NCBI GenBank assembly: GCA_000381605.1
Contig: KB906754.1
Location: forward strand, 391,013 to 455,012
Reading direction: 5' to 3'
DNA from: Acidobacteriaceae bacterium KBS 89
GTDB lineage: Bacteria > Acidobacteriota > Terriglobia > Terriglobales > Acidobacteriaceae
DNA length: 64,000 bases
Notes under the pieces: model-generated
Database searches by the model: none
The model's input: the letters and a program-made list of their open reading frames with translations, nothing else
What the model was told of the DNA's origin: nothing
Position numbers and translations under genes: made by a program
In this document: piece by piece, positions 19,126 through 28,706 of the stretch
Numbering within the stretch: position 1 is the stretch's first letter
Layout: each line of letters starts with the position of its first letter

Positions 19126-20928
19126 CTAGGGGTGTTTAGGTACGACAGGCTTACCCCGCTCAGAAGATATCCCTTTTGCTTCGATAACAGAATAATGTCG
19201 GTCAACAGCCAGATCCGTCAGAACCTCGTTGTGGCCTGATGGCCAGTGGATCTCGACGCTATCGATCTTCGTTGCGTTGGCCAATCCAAAATGTATTCGC
19301 AGGTCGTTTTGCGATAAGTAGCTGCCGCCACTATGGACCTCGTCGGTCTGTGTTATCCCACCAGCAACAATTGTGATGCGTGCATTCAACGCGAGGCGAT
19401 TACTCTTGGTACCGGTTAGTTCAAAGCTCACCCAGTGACGTCCTGAGATCCCACGATTGCGCAAAATCATGGGTCCACCGTCGATGTCGCCGACAACAAC
19501 GTCAATGTTCCCGTCATTGAACAAGTCTCCCACCGCGAGGCCGCGAGAGACGTGGCGTTCCATCAAGGCCTTGCCGGCCAGGTCACTGGCATCGCAGAAC
19601 GTGCCGTCCTTCTGATTGAGATGAAACATCTTCGGTTCGCGATAACCACCTCCAGAGGGAAGCGAATCGACCTGCGGATAGACGTGACCGCTCACTGCGA
19701 TCAGGTCCAGCCAGCCATCATTGTCCAGATCTACAAACGCGGTACCCCATTTAACCCAGGGCAAGGATGGGAGAGCGACTCCAGCCGCGTAGGAGACTTC
19801 CTTGAAGTTCCAATCACCTTCGTTCCGATATAGCAGATCGTTTTCGTCGGAGAAATTTGTGACGTAGAGCGATGGGCGGCCAGTGTGGTTGTAGTCGCCG
19901 ATCGCGATGCCCATCGATGCCTGCTCTGAACCGTCATCGCTTACGGCAGTTCCTGATTCAAGACCGATGTCCTTGAATTTGCCGTTGCCTTCATTCTTGT
20001 AAAGAAACTTCGGGGTCGAGTCATTGGCGACGTAGATATCCGGCCGCCCGGTGTTGTTGAAGTCGGCCCAGATCACGCCGAGTCCGTAGTAACCATTTGG
20101 ATCGTTTACGCCGGCTGCTTTGGATACCTCGGTGAACGTGCCGTCGCCGTTGTTGTGGAAGAGCGAGTCTCCGGCACCCCGCAGTCCGCGTGGGCCGCAC
20201 TGAACGTCGATGCCGCGATATTTGCAGAAGGGAGCGCTTCCAAAGCCGGGCAGATCATCAAGATGAAAATCGACGTAGTTGGCGACCATGAGGTCGACAA
20301 ATCCATCTCCATCGTAGTCGCCGAATGCGGCACCGGTCGACCATCGCCCGTCAGCGACGCCGGCCTTTGCCGTTACGTCGGTGAAGGTGCCGTCGCCGTT
20401 ATTGCGATAGAGGATGTTGCCGCCAAGGCAGGTGACGTAGAGATCTGGCCAGCCGTCGTTGTTGTAATCTCCTATGGCTCCTCCCATGGCAAAGCAGCGC
20501 GTGGAGAGGCCGGATTTTGCCGTAACGTCGGTGAACGTGCCGTCGTGATTGTTGTGGTAGAGAACGCCGAGGCTCTTTGTGCCTTTGACTGCCATCTCGA
20601 CCGTGGGAGCATTGGTGAAATAGATGTCGGGCCAGCCATCGCGATCGTAATCCAACAGGATGACTCCGCCGCTCATGGATTCTACGATGTATTTCTTCGC
20701 CGGGTCGGAGGTATGTTTGAAGGTGATGCCGGTTGTGGAAGTGATGTCTGCGAGTTGCGGAACGGGTCGTCCGCTACACTTTGACGACTTGGCGCCAGGG
20801 GGTGGCGGCGGGGCTACAGGGTGGCCGCTCTGCGCTTCCGCGAAGCTAAAGATGCAAAATGCTATCGCAATGGATCGAAGAACGTTGGAGTGAAAGTGGC
20901 GATGACGCAATCGAGTCCTGTCCGGCAC
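19126..20928 (-). CDS. CRTAC1-type exported protein (FG-GAP/VCBS repeats plus ASPIC/UnbV)
   Basis: A 600-residue protein with a signal peptide (core RSIAIAFCIFSFAEA) and a proline-rich linker. Repeated beta-propeller blades carry calcium-type loops such as DYDRDGWPDIYF, DYNNDGWPDLYV, DYDGDGFVDLMV and DLDNDGWLDLIA, with the linking [11 protein letters not shown] pattern. The last ~75 residues match the ASPIC/UnbV domain. The family is extracellular or periplasmic and its biochemical role is unknown; binding is likely. The GTG start overlaps the upstream TPR stop by one base (TAGTG), so translation is coupled. It is the third gene of the TonB receptor 2 operon. Confidence 0.88.
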   Translation of the reverse strand: MPDRTRLRHRHFHSNVLRSIAIAFCIFSFAEAQSGHPVAPPPPPGAKSSKCSGRPVPQLADITSTTGITFKHTSDPAKKYIVESMSGGVILLDYDRDGWPDIYFTNAPTVEMAVKGTKSLGVLYHNNHDGTFTDVTAKSGLSTRCFAMGGAIGDYNNDGWPDLYVTCLGGNILYRNNGDGTFTDVTAKAGVADGRWSTGAAFGDYDGDGFVDLMVANYVDFHLDDLPGFGSAPFCKYRGIDVQCGPRGLRGAGDSLFHNNGDGTFTEVSKAAGVNDPNGYYGLGVIWADFNNTGRPDIYVANDSTPKFLYKNEGNGKFKDIGLESGTAVSDDGSEQASMGIAIGDYNHTGRPSLYVTNFSDENDLLYRNEGDWNFKEVSYAAGVALPSLPWVKWGTAFVDLDNDGWLDLIAVSGHVYPQVDSLPSGGGYREPKMFHLNQKDGTFCDASDLAGKALMERHVSRGLAVGDLFNDGNIDVVVGDIDGGPMILRNRGISGRHWVSFELTGTKSNRLALNARITIVAGGITQTDEVHSGGSYLSQNDLRIHFGLANATKIDSVEIHWPSGHNEVLTDLAVDRHYSVIEAKGISSERGKPVVPKHP

Positions 20929-23309
20929 TACGGGTTGGATTTTACTGCTTCCGCGGCGCGGTCTCGCGACGCTGCTTTGATCTGTTTGTAGATTTCGAGT
21001 TCGCGATCGGCATCAGCGATGCGGTTCTCTTTTCGGTACGCGGCCTGAAGCTGATAGTGGAGATAGTCAGTTTGAGGTTGAAGACGGGCGGCAGTTTCAA
21101 GGTATCCCACTGCATCCGATGCCTGTCCCTTATCCAGCAGTATCTTTCCTAGCTGATATTGGGCATTGAAGTAGTTTGGATGAGCTGCGACGACCTGCCG
21201 AAAAAGTGTGGCAGCTTCATCGGTCTTTGACTGCTGCATATAGACGAAGCCAAGGTGATACTCTGCGTCGGGATCGCCCGGCGAGAGATTCAGTTCTGCC
21301 TGGAACTCTTTGGCGGCTTCTGGCCAGTGTTCCCAGCGAATGTAGGCGAGTCCCGAATAGAAGTGCGCCTTCGCTAAGGACGAATTGGACGCAAGCGATC
21401 GTTGCAACGTCGATATCGCGCGTGCATAGTCGCCGATCTCCGTCCAAAGCTGGCCGATAAGCAGAAGCGTATCGTCGGTACGCGGTTCGGATTCAAACGC
21501 GACCAACACTTCGGATGCGTTCTTCATGTCGCCGGTATGTGCCAATGAGGCTGCCCACGCATAACCGGTCTGGCTATCATGCATCCCGCGGGCTCCGAGG
21601 GGTGCAAAGGTTCGAGCGGCCTGGGCATACTGGTTCGTCGCGAAGTACGACATGCCCAACTGGGCGAGTAGAGCGGCTTTTCCGGGCTCTTGTTCCAATG
21701 CTTTCGAGAGTCCACGAATCGCCTCAGGATAATCTTCCGCGCGGAAGGCGCATTGGCCGAGATTCTTTTCGAGACCGGGAAGAGTGCTGTCCCATCGTTC
21801 TGCCTGCTGATAGTAGCCCAAAGCGCGTGGGTATTCCTTTCGGATTGCCTCCGAAGTGCCGAGGTCATTGAAGGCCAGTCCCAATATTGCCCGAAGCTCG
21901 TTTTCCTCTGCTTCCACCGCGGTGCGCTGTTCGGGCGTTAGGGTGTTCGCGGCAGGATCGACTCTGGCTACGAGATCGGTGCTTGTCTGCGGAAGAGGCG
22001 CCGATTGGTTTTCCTGTTGGCGGCTAAGGGGAACGACTCCCGCAATGGATCCCGACCGGGCGATCGAAGCGACTTGCTGTTGGCTCTGCTCCATCGTCTT
22101 GTTCTGGAGATTGCGCGCCCTCGTGAGGTAGATTTCGCTTTCATCCTTCCGCCCACTGGTTGCGAGGATTCGGCCGAGATCCACATAGGCCCGCCGGATT
22201 TGGTAGTTGGAGCGCGCCTCGTCATCACCAGTGAGCGCAACCGCCTTCCGAAGCATCTCTTCGGCGCGCTTCATATCGTCTTGCGAATAGGCATTTAGGC
22301 CTAGGTAGAGAAAGGGCTCCGGCGCGGTCGGGTTGATCTCTGCAGCCGCCTTGAGATATGCGTTCGACTCGTCGTAGCGACGCTGTCCTGAGATGAGAAA
22401 CCCGAGCATGTAGTTGGCGAGGTAGTCGTGTGGGTATATCTCCACTTCCTTCCTCAGCTCGGCTTCCGCCTCGGGCGTTGGCTTCCAATCTTTGAGATAA
22501 AGTTGGGCGAGCCCCAGAAAGTAGTGAGCGTGTGGAGTACGAGGGTCGATTGCCACCGCGCGCTGGAACTCCAAAATTGCGGAAGGCATGTCGTCCGCAT
22601 CGCGGTAAGCGCGTCCGAAAAGAACATGCAGCGAACCACTATCTCCTGCGGTCTGCTTCATCTGCTCGAACACCGCCGCCGCTCGAACCTTGTCCTCCGG
22701 CTTCCGTGTCTGCAGCAGGCACATCGCCAGTGGATACAGGTTCTCGACGCTCGGCTGTGCCTGTGCGATTCGCGTGAATGGTTCGACAGCCTGTGCGTAG
22801 TCTCCGTTCTGGGTGAGGGCACTTGCGAGCACTCGGACTGCGCGCAGGTCGTTCGGATCGGAAGCGAGGACTTGCTTTGCCTGCTTGATGGCGTCCGCGT
22901 ATTTGCCTGCTTGTATCTCGGCAGTGGCCAGATCGAGGTGCGTGCTGGGGACATCTTCGAAATGCAGGGAACTGCCATAGAGTTCGACGGCCTGCGGATA
23001 CGCCTGTTGGGCCATTCGCAATCGGGCCAGTTCGCTGAGAGCTACTGCGATCAGGCGTTCGTTGGCTAGCTGGGCTGCAGCCGGAACTCCTGAGTCCCGA
23101 GCAGCACGGGCAGCGGCGAGACGTCTGTCGAGTTCAGTTGGCGCGGGGACCGTCTTTTGAGTGGACGGGGAATGGCGCGCCTGGGTCTGAGCAAGAGCGG
23201 CGCAAGGAACAAGCACGCTCAACACGGCAATCGCAGTGCAGAAGGTGGGGGCGGAACGGTGAGAGAGCAGTCTCAAAAGGCTAACCGGTTTTGGCGAGTT
23301 GCGCTTCAT
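20928..23309 (-). CDS. Exported tetratricopeptide repeat protein
   Basis: A 793-residue protein with a signal peptide (AIAVLSVLVPCAALA) followed by about 15 TPR-like helical pairs across the chain, for example PHAHYFLGLAQLYLKDW and YFNAQYQLGKILLDKGQ. A low-complexity, Ser/Gln-rich interruption lies near the middle. TPR arrays bind other proteins; being exported and coupled to the CRTAC1-type gene by a one-base overlap, it probably works with that protein in the periplasm. Start ATG at 23309; the gene follows TonB receptor 2 after 92 bp. Confidence 0.88.
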   Translation of the reverse strand: MKRNSPKPVSLLRLLSHRSAPTFCTAIAVLSVLVPCAALAQTQARHSPSTQKTVPAPTELDRRLAAARAARDSGVPAAAQLANERLIAVALSELARLRMAQQAYPQAVELYGSSLHFEDVPSTHLDLATAEIQAGKYADAIKQAKQVLASDPNDLRAVRVLASALTQNGDYAQAVEPFTRIAQAQPSVENLYPLAMCLLQTRKPEDKVRAAAVFEQMKQTAGDSGSLHVLFGRAYRDADDMPSAILEFQRAVAIDPRTPHAHYFLGLAQLYLKDWKPTPEAEAELRKEVEIYPHDYLANYMLGFLISGQRRYDESNAYLKAAAEINPTAPEPFLYLGLNAYSQDDMKRAEEMLRKAVALTGDDEARSNYQIRRAYVDLGRILATSGRKDESEIYLTRARNLQNKTMEQSQQQVASIARSGSIAGVVPLSRQQENQSAPLPQTSTDLVARVDPAANTLTPEQRTAVEAEENELRAILGLAFNDLGTSEAIRKEYPRALGYYQQAERWDSTLPGLEKNLGQCAFRAEDYPEAIRGLSKALEQEPGKAALLAQLGMSYFATNQYAQAARTFAPLGARGMHDSQTGYAWAASLAHTGDMKNASEVLVAFESEPRTDDTLLLIGQLWTEIGDYARAISTLQRSLASNSSLAKAHFYSGLAYIRWEHWPEAAKEFQAELNLSPGDPDAEYHLGFVYMQQSKTDEAATLFRQVVAAHPNYFNAQYQLGKILLDKGQASDAVGYLETAARLQPQTDYLHYQLQAAYRKENRIADADRELEIYKQIKAASRDRAAEAVKSNP

Positions 23310-23401
23310 TGCGGGGAGTCCTGGCCGATTCTACTGCATAATGAAACGGCGGAACCTGAACAAAGGCTCCGCCGCGGTGGTAGTTGGGTGAGATTGAGGC
23401 T

Positions 23402-26400
23402 CTAGAACGTTAGCTTGAGACTATATTGCAGTTCCCGGTTGCCGCGTCCAGCCTGCAAGGCAGTTACGGCTCCGAAGCCAGATACTCCACTCTGGGCGGT
23501 GACAAGCCTGCTTGGATTTGTCGGACCGCATGCGGCAAAGCCGCAGGTTAGTGTTGCGGGAGCGTATCCCGTGCCTTCTAAGCCGCTGCTGTTGAAGTTG
23601 GGATGGTTGAAGAGATCGAAGAAGTCCATCGCGAACTTGAGCCGAAAGCGCTCCTTGATCTGCCAGTTCTTGGCCAATTGTGCATCCAGGTTTGTTGTTG
23701 GGGCGCCGAAGCAGGATCCATGCCTTTCCATGTTTGCAGGGACAGTGCCGAGGGTGTATCCGACAAGAGTGAAGTAATTCGCGTTTAAGATTTGCGCGCC
23801 CTTCTGACCCGAATTACAAGTAGTGCTGGCGACCGTCAACGGCCGATTATTGCCGATATAGCCGGTGCCGATCAGACCGGACACATTACCGCCGTTGTAG
23901 GTACCGTTGGCGTAGGCGGTAAGCGAACTGCCGTGGGCAGCAGTGAAGATGCTGTTGACCTGCCACCCGCCGATCGTGTTCTGCACAAGGGCATTTTTAT
24001 TGGCAAGCTTAGGCAGGTAGTACACCTCGTTCATCACGAAGATATTAGGACGGTTAATGTTGGTACTGCCTTTGTCGAGTCCCGGCTGGCCTTGAACAGT
24101 CGTTGCTTGTTGGTTGAAACTGCCGGAGGAGTTGTCCAATTCCACATTTCCGATCGAATGTGACCAGGTGTAGGCGGCCTGGAAGGTAGAATTGCCGATT
24201 TGAGAGCGGAAGAGTGTTTGAAGCGACTGATAGGAAGCGTGGCCGCCGCGGTCGAAACCTCCAATTGTCCCAAAGTTGAATGCGGGACGGAGAGCATTCT
24301 GAGCGGAGCCGTTGGCAAATACCGACTGTGCCCAGTTTGCCTGTGGAATTGGATTCAGGTCGTACATGGAGGTCAAATGCAAACCGGTATTGCCAACATA
24401 TCCGATCTCGAGGGTTGTGTTTCTGGCCAACTCCTGCTCAACAGTTATGTTCCACTGCCAGGAATTTGGCACGACTCCTCTGGGGTTCTTCCCATAGTTG
24501 GGGGAGACTGACGGGTTAGCCAAGGATGCTGGCGTGTCCAACGAACGGTTCGTATTGACGCCGATGACGAATGGCGCCGTTTTCGCCATACCTTCATCGA
24601 TGCCAACTGCCTCGCGTTGAAAGAACTGGCCGCCGCCCACGCGAAACGCCGTCTTCCCGTTGCCGAATACATCCCAGGCAATTCCGACGCGAGGAGCGAT
24701 GGTGTGGTTGTTGTTATTGATCAGAGCGCGGTCCGCTCCAGGCGTGCCGTTTGACAGTGGCAGATTTACGCCAAGACCGGAGAGGAATTTGGCGGCATCC
24801 GCACAAGGAGTTGTTCCGGGAACAATAATCGTGCCGTTGCAGGCATCGGACGGATTGGTCTTTGCTTGCGCAGCACTCCAAGCGGACGCGCTCCAGTTCG
24901 CCCAATGATTGTCGTCTCCATATGGTTCGCGATAGAACGACCACCGGAAGCCGAAGTTTAGGGTGATATTTCTGGAGATCTTCCACTGGTCTGCCAGGTA
25001 CCACTCGATGTCATGCCACTTGACGTATGCCGTCGCGTCAATGCTGTTTTCGTTGACATTGAACGTCTGCGGCGTGGCGCCCGTTCCAGGTAGAAGCACA
25101 TTGGCAAGTAAGTTATCGGTATTTCCGCATGCAGGGTGCCCCGGCCCGGTGATTGGGGTCCCATTGGCGGTGGTGTCGCAGTGCACGGTGGTCGGAAGGG
25201 TCGGCCGGTCGGCTCCGTTTCCACCATTCTCGACCTTAATGTTTGAGCTGAAGAATGCACCCGCCTTTAGCAGGTGATTGCCGTGTACCTTCGTCAGGTT
25301 GTCCTGCACGGTGTACAGGTCCTCGTGGTTCTTGTAGGGGGCAATGTTCCAGAAGGAGGCCGCTCCTTGGGAGGAACCATAAGGATTCAAACCGCCCCAT
25401 CCGCCGAAGAACTCACCCGGGGTCTTGATAGACGATGGGAAGGAGGCCGGATAAGCCGTCTCTAGTCCACCGACGATGCTTGCCCTAGTGCCCCCGAGGG
25501 TCGTGATGATCGCGTTATGGCCGTACCCGAACTCCACATCGTTCACCATGGTTGGCGAGATCGTGGAACTCAACTTTGCCATCACGCTCTTGGAAGGCTG
25601 GCTCCAGCTTGATTGTACGGTGGGATAGTTGGATTCACCCCAGAACGAAGAGCCGTTATTTGGGGTTGGGTTGTCCCAGGACTCCTGGGTCCAGCGAAAC
25701 GTGACGAGGTTTTTCTTCGTGAGGTTGTAATCCGCACGAACGTTCCACTCACTCCAGTCCAGGGGGTTATTGATAGGGGAGGCCCAGTTGTGGCCGTTGC
25801 TATCTAAGGTCTTTCCGTTGTTACCGGTTGTGGGATCCGGATAAAACTGCCCTAGCAGCAGGCCTGCTTTGTCTGGATTGGCTACCTTCTGCGGGTTCCC
25901 AGCCGCCTGAAATTGCACCGGAATCGGCCCATGATTTGTCTTACTGCCGTCTGCGTTGACAGTAGTGGTGCCCGGAATCGCGGCCCCGCATTGATCGAGG
26001 CCATTCGCGCCTGCACCGTATCCGCTGAAGTCGCCCGCCGACTCCCCGATTGTAGGCACGCAGGTTGCGAAGGAACTGCCGCGAATTTCCTTGTTCCACT
26101 CCTGGTTCCACCATAGGAACAGCTTGTCTTTGATGATTGGTCCGCTGGCGTGATATCCATAGTCGTTGCGGCGCAGCTTGGCCTTACCTGTGCCGTTCTG
26201 GTTGGAGAAGTAGTCATTTGCGTCGAGCGCGTTATTACGACCCGCATAGAACACGCCGCCGTGAATCTGGTTCGTGCCGGACCTCGTCGTAATGCTGATG
26301 ATGGCGCCGGATGCCTGGCCATACTCCGCGCCGTAAGAGTTCCTGATCATCTTGAATTCGGCGATAGTGTCGACTGCCGGATAGACCAGGATTGTGCGGT

Positions 26401-27061
26401 TGGATCCGACGTCGTTGTTGTTGACGCCGTCGACCAGGAATAGATTGTTGGTATAAGGATTGCCGTTCACCGAGAAGTTGACGCCACCGGAGAGTCCTTT
26501 GCCGGTGCCATCGTAGTTTGAGGCGGCCGAAACTCCCGGGGAAAGCTGTGTCAGTCCGACAAAGTTTTCTCCGTTGAGGGGCAGTTCGCGGACCTGGGTG
26601 CCATCGATGACTTCGCCAACCTCCGCAGAGACGGTCTGGACCTGTACGTCATTCGCCTGAACCGTCACTTTTTCGGTCATCGCACCGACTTGCAGGACGG
26701 CATTGACTTCGGTTGTTGTCGAGACGTGTACGTCAACACCCGTGGTGACGAATTCTTTGAAGTTGCCGGACGTGACCTGCACCTCATAGGTGCCAACTGC
26801 TAATTGGGGGACCGAATATGACCCATGACCGCTGGAGGTTGCGGTGTAGGTGCTGTTCGTGCCGGTGTTTCGGACGGTTATCTTGGCGCCAGGGACCGCC
26901 GCCCCAGTCGCATCCGTCACATTACCGACGATAGCGCCGTAGTAGGTCTGCGCACGCATGCCGAGCGGAAATGCCAGCAACATGACGAGTATTGTGAACA
27001 GTGCGCAATTTGTAAAACATCGCTGAATAACGGCACCGCATCCTGAAATTTGATTGCTCAT
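23402..27061 (-). CDS. TonB-dependent receptor with carboxypeptidase regulatory-like domain (Oar-like)
   Basis: A 1,219-residue outer-membrane receptor of the same architecture as the one at 14.2-17.7 kb: signal peptide (FTILVMLLAFPLGMRAQ), carboxypeptidase-regulatory-like domain (GAIVGNVTDATGAAVPGAKI), plug with GEVIDGTQVRELPLNG and SITTRSGTNQIHGG, and a barrel ending in SLKLTF. The start at 27061 is supported by GGAGGTG five bases upstream; an ATG 19 residues earlier lacks a site. It is the first gene of an operon with the TPR and CRTAC1-type genes and is divergent from a LacI-family regulator, so sugar-responsive control is likely. Confidence 0.9.
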   Translation of the reverse strand: MSNQISGCGAVIQRCFTNCALFTILVMLLAFPLGMRAQTYYGAIVGNVTDATGAAVPGAKITVRNTGTNSTYTATSSGHGSYSVPQLAVGTYEVQVTSGNFKEFVTTGVDVHVSTTTEVNAVLQVGAMTEKVTVQANDVQVQTVSAEVGEVIDGTQVRELPLNGENFVGLTQLSPGVSAASNYDGTGKGLSGGVNFSVNGNPYTNNLFLVDGVNNNDVGSNRTILVYPAVDTIAEFKMIRNSYGAEYGQASGAIISITTRSGTNQIHGGVFYAGRNNALDANDYFSNQNGTGKAKLRRNDYGYHASGPIIKDKLFLWWNQEWNKEIRGSSFATCVPTIGESAGDFSGYGAGANGLDQCGAAIPGTTTVNADGSKTNHGPIPVQFQAAGNPQKVANPDKAGLLLGQFYPDPTTGNNGKTLDSNGHNWASPINNPLDWSEWNVRADYNLTKKNLVTFRWTQESWDNPTPNNGSSFWGESNYPTVQSSWSQPSKSVMAKLSSTISPTMVNDVEFGYGHNAIITTLGGTRASIVGGLETAYPASFPSSIKTPGEFFGGWGGLNPYGSSQGAASFWNIAPYKNHEDLYTVQDNLTKVHGNHLLKAGAFFSSNIKVENGGNGADRPTLPTTVHCDTTANGTPITGPGHPACGNTDNLLANVLLPGTGATPQTFNVNENSIDATAYVKWHDIEWYLADQWKISRNITLNFGFRWSFYREPYGDDNHWANWSASAWSAAQAKTNPSDACNGTIIVPGTTPCADAAKFLSGLGVNLPLSNGTPGADRALINNNNHTIAPRVGIAWDVFGNGKTAFRVGGGQFFQREAVGIDEGMAKTAPFVIGVNTNRSLDTPASLANPSVSPNYGKNPRGVVPNSWQWNITVEQELARNTTLEIGYVGNTGLHLTSMYDLNPIPQANWAQSVFANGSAQNALRPAFNFGTIGGFDRGGHASYQSLQTLFRSQIGNSTFQAAYTWSHSIGNVELDNSSGSFNQQATTVQGQPGLDKGSTNINRPNIFVMNEVYYLPKLANKNALVQNTIGGWQVNSIFTAAHGSSLTAYANGTYNGGNVSGLIGTGYIGNNRPLTVASTTCNSGQKGAQILNANYFTLVGYTLGTVPANMERHGSCFGAPTTNLDAQLAKNWQIKERFRLKFAMDFFDLFNHPNFNSSGLEGTGYAPATLTCGFAACGPTNPSRLVTAQSGVSGFGAVTALQAGRGNRELQYSLKLTF

Positions 27062-27111
27062 CTCACACCTCCAAAAGTCGTTCAGTCGATTCAGAATGCA
27101 ACTGTAGAAGC

Positions 27112-27164
27112 GCCTCAACCTGCTGATGGACTATCCGCAGGAGGTGCCTCAACCTATCGATGGA
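27112..27164. repeat. Direct repeat pair in the leader of TonB receptor 2
   Basis: Two 19-bp copies (27112-27130 and 27146-27164) share GCCTCAACCT and GATGGA and differ in three central bases, with a 34-bp period. They lie in the presumed 5' leader of the receptor transcript. They could be paired regulator sites or chance. Confidence 0.4.
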
Positions 27165-27176
27165 GCACTTGCTCCA
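27161..27176. promoter_or_regulatory. Candidate LacI-family operator
   Basis: TGGAGCACTTGCTCCA is a 16-bp palindrome, perfect except for its central two bases. It sits downstream of the predicted promoter of TonB receptor 2 and next to a divergent LacI-family gene. Size and symmetry fit LacI-family operators; binding is inferred. Confidence 0.4.
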
Positions 27177-27217
27177 CCTTCAGGACCATTGACCAGTTGC
27201 TTTTCGAGTCGCCGAGC

Positions 27218-27247
27218 ATTGTTAGCTGCGGAAGGAGGGCTTGTCAA
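27218..27247 (-). promoter_or_regulatory. Predicted sigma-70-like promoter for TonB receptor 2 operon
   Basis: Read on the minus strand, a perfect TTGACA (27247-27242) is followed after 18 bp by AACAAT (27223-27218), four of six matches to TATAAT. It would give a leader of about 150 bases containing the palindrome and direct repeats. Beside it, AATAATGTTATT (27251-27262) is a near-dyad. Confidence 0.4.
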
Positions 27248-27564
27248 CACAATAATGTTATTCTTGGGCATGTTTGGGTGATCCACGCTCCAGAATGAGG
27301 GCCGCGTCCCCTTTTGCGGAACCAATAGTGGCGATCAAACGTAATCTACTGCGTTGAACGCGGTGGTAGGACCCTTCAAACCCGCCTTCGCCCGGAGCGC
27401 AGGTGATAGATGGATCCGGTCGCCCGAGCGCGAAGCGGTATCTAAAAGGTAATCACTGAAACTTGGGTTCGCCGATGAAGTTTGGAAAAGCCTTGACCGC
27501 CTGTATCCTGTCACCAAGCGCGTCGTTGCAATCGAAACATAATTTCCCAACAGGACTACTTCCC

Positions 27565-28704
27565 ATGTCTTTGAAGCGGACGACTGATCGCAACGAGCCC
27601 AAAGTGACCCTCCAGACACTGGCCAGGCACCTCAACCTAGCCGTGGGCACTATCTCTGCGGCCTTAAATGATTCGCCTGCAGCACGCGCGATTCCCGAAC
27701 ATACCAAGCGGCGGATTCTGGACGCGGCGCGTGAACTCAACTATCAACCCAACTATTTCGCCCGTTCGCTCCGATTGCAGCGTACTTATACCATCGGCGT
27801 AATCGCCGAACAGATCGGCGATCCATATGGCGCCATGATCATCAGTGGCGTCGAGGAACACCTAAGAAACAGTGAGTACTTTTTTCTGACGGTGATACAC
27901 CGACATGACCATCGGATTTTGCAAAATTACTCGCGAATGCTGGTGACGCGCGGGGTAGAGGGATTTATCACCGTCGATACCTCGGTCACAGAAAAACCCT
28001 CGCGGCCCACGGTGGCAGTCGCAGGACATGCGCCCGTTCCAGGGGTCACAAATCTTATTCTTGACCAAGAGTTCGCCGCACGTCTTGTGTTGACCCACCT
28101 GCTTGAACTCGGTCATCGAGATATTGCCTTTATGAAGGGCCAGACCGACAGTTCAGACTCGGCAACCCGTTGGGCGGCGATTTGCGCGGCCAGCAAAGCG
28201 TTAGGTGTGCGGATTCGACCTGAGTTGGTGGTGCAGATCGAAAACGATTTAACCACACCACAGATCGGTTATCCGTATGGGAAGGAACTCCTTGCGCGGA
28301 AGGAAACCTTTACTGCGCTATTCGCTTATAACGACCTCTCCGCAATCGGCGCTATCTGGGCATTCCAGGAAGCCGGATTATCTGTGCCTAAGGATATTTC
28401 GGTCGTTGGTTTCGACGATGTGCCGCTGGCGGTTTTTTCCAACCCCCAGTTGACGACAATCCGGCAACCGCTGCAACAAATGGGGCAAATCGCCGCGAAG
28501 ACACTCATCGACCAAATCGAAGGGAAGGCAAAATTTCAACCGGAAATTGTCATTGAACCGGAACTTATTGTCCGGGCATCCACCGGTCCAGCACCGAAAC
28601 CGTTGTCGCGAGCGACACAACGTTCCGTTGTACCTGCCGTCTTATATGATGGCAAGTCAATGACGCGGAGACCTGCAACTTCGAGAGGGCGAACAACCGG
28701 TTAG
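27565..28704 (+). CDS. LacI family transcriptional regulator
   Basis: A 379-residue repressor-type protein. The N-terminal helix-turn-helix and hinge occupy residues 13-70 (VTLQTLARHLNLAVGTISAAL, then NYQPNYFARSLR), followed by the periplasmic-binding-protein-like sensor domain (YTIGVIAEQIGDPYGAMIISG, GFDDVPLAVFSNPQLTTI). The ATG at 27565 gives the family N-terminus; the 34-residue extension upstream is not conserved in character. The C-terminus extends ~35 residues past the normal end and is basic. Divergence from TonB receptor 2 suggests it senses a sugar-type ligand and controls that operon. Its stop is only two bases from the possible start of the cytochrome gene. Confidence 0.9.
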   Translation: MSLKRTTDRNEPKVTLQTLARHLNLAVGTISAALNDSPAARAIPEHTKRRILDAARELNYQPNYFARSLRLQRTYTIGVIAEQIGDPYGAMIISGVEEHLRNSEYFFLTVIHRHDHRILQNYSRMLVTRGVEGFITVDTSVTEKPSRPTVAVAGHAPVPGVTNLILDQEFAARLVLTHLLELGHRDIAFMKGQTDSSDSATRWAAICAASKALGVRIRPELVVQIENDLTTPQIGYPYGKELLARKETFTALFAYNDLSAIGAIWAFQEAGLSVPKDISVVGFDDVPLAVFSNPQLTTIRQPLQQMGQIAAKTLIDQIEGKAKFQPEIVIEPELIVRASTGPAPKPLSRATQRSVVPAVLYDGKSMTRRPATSRGRTTG

Positions 28705-28706
28705 GG

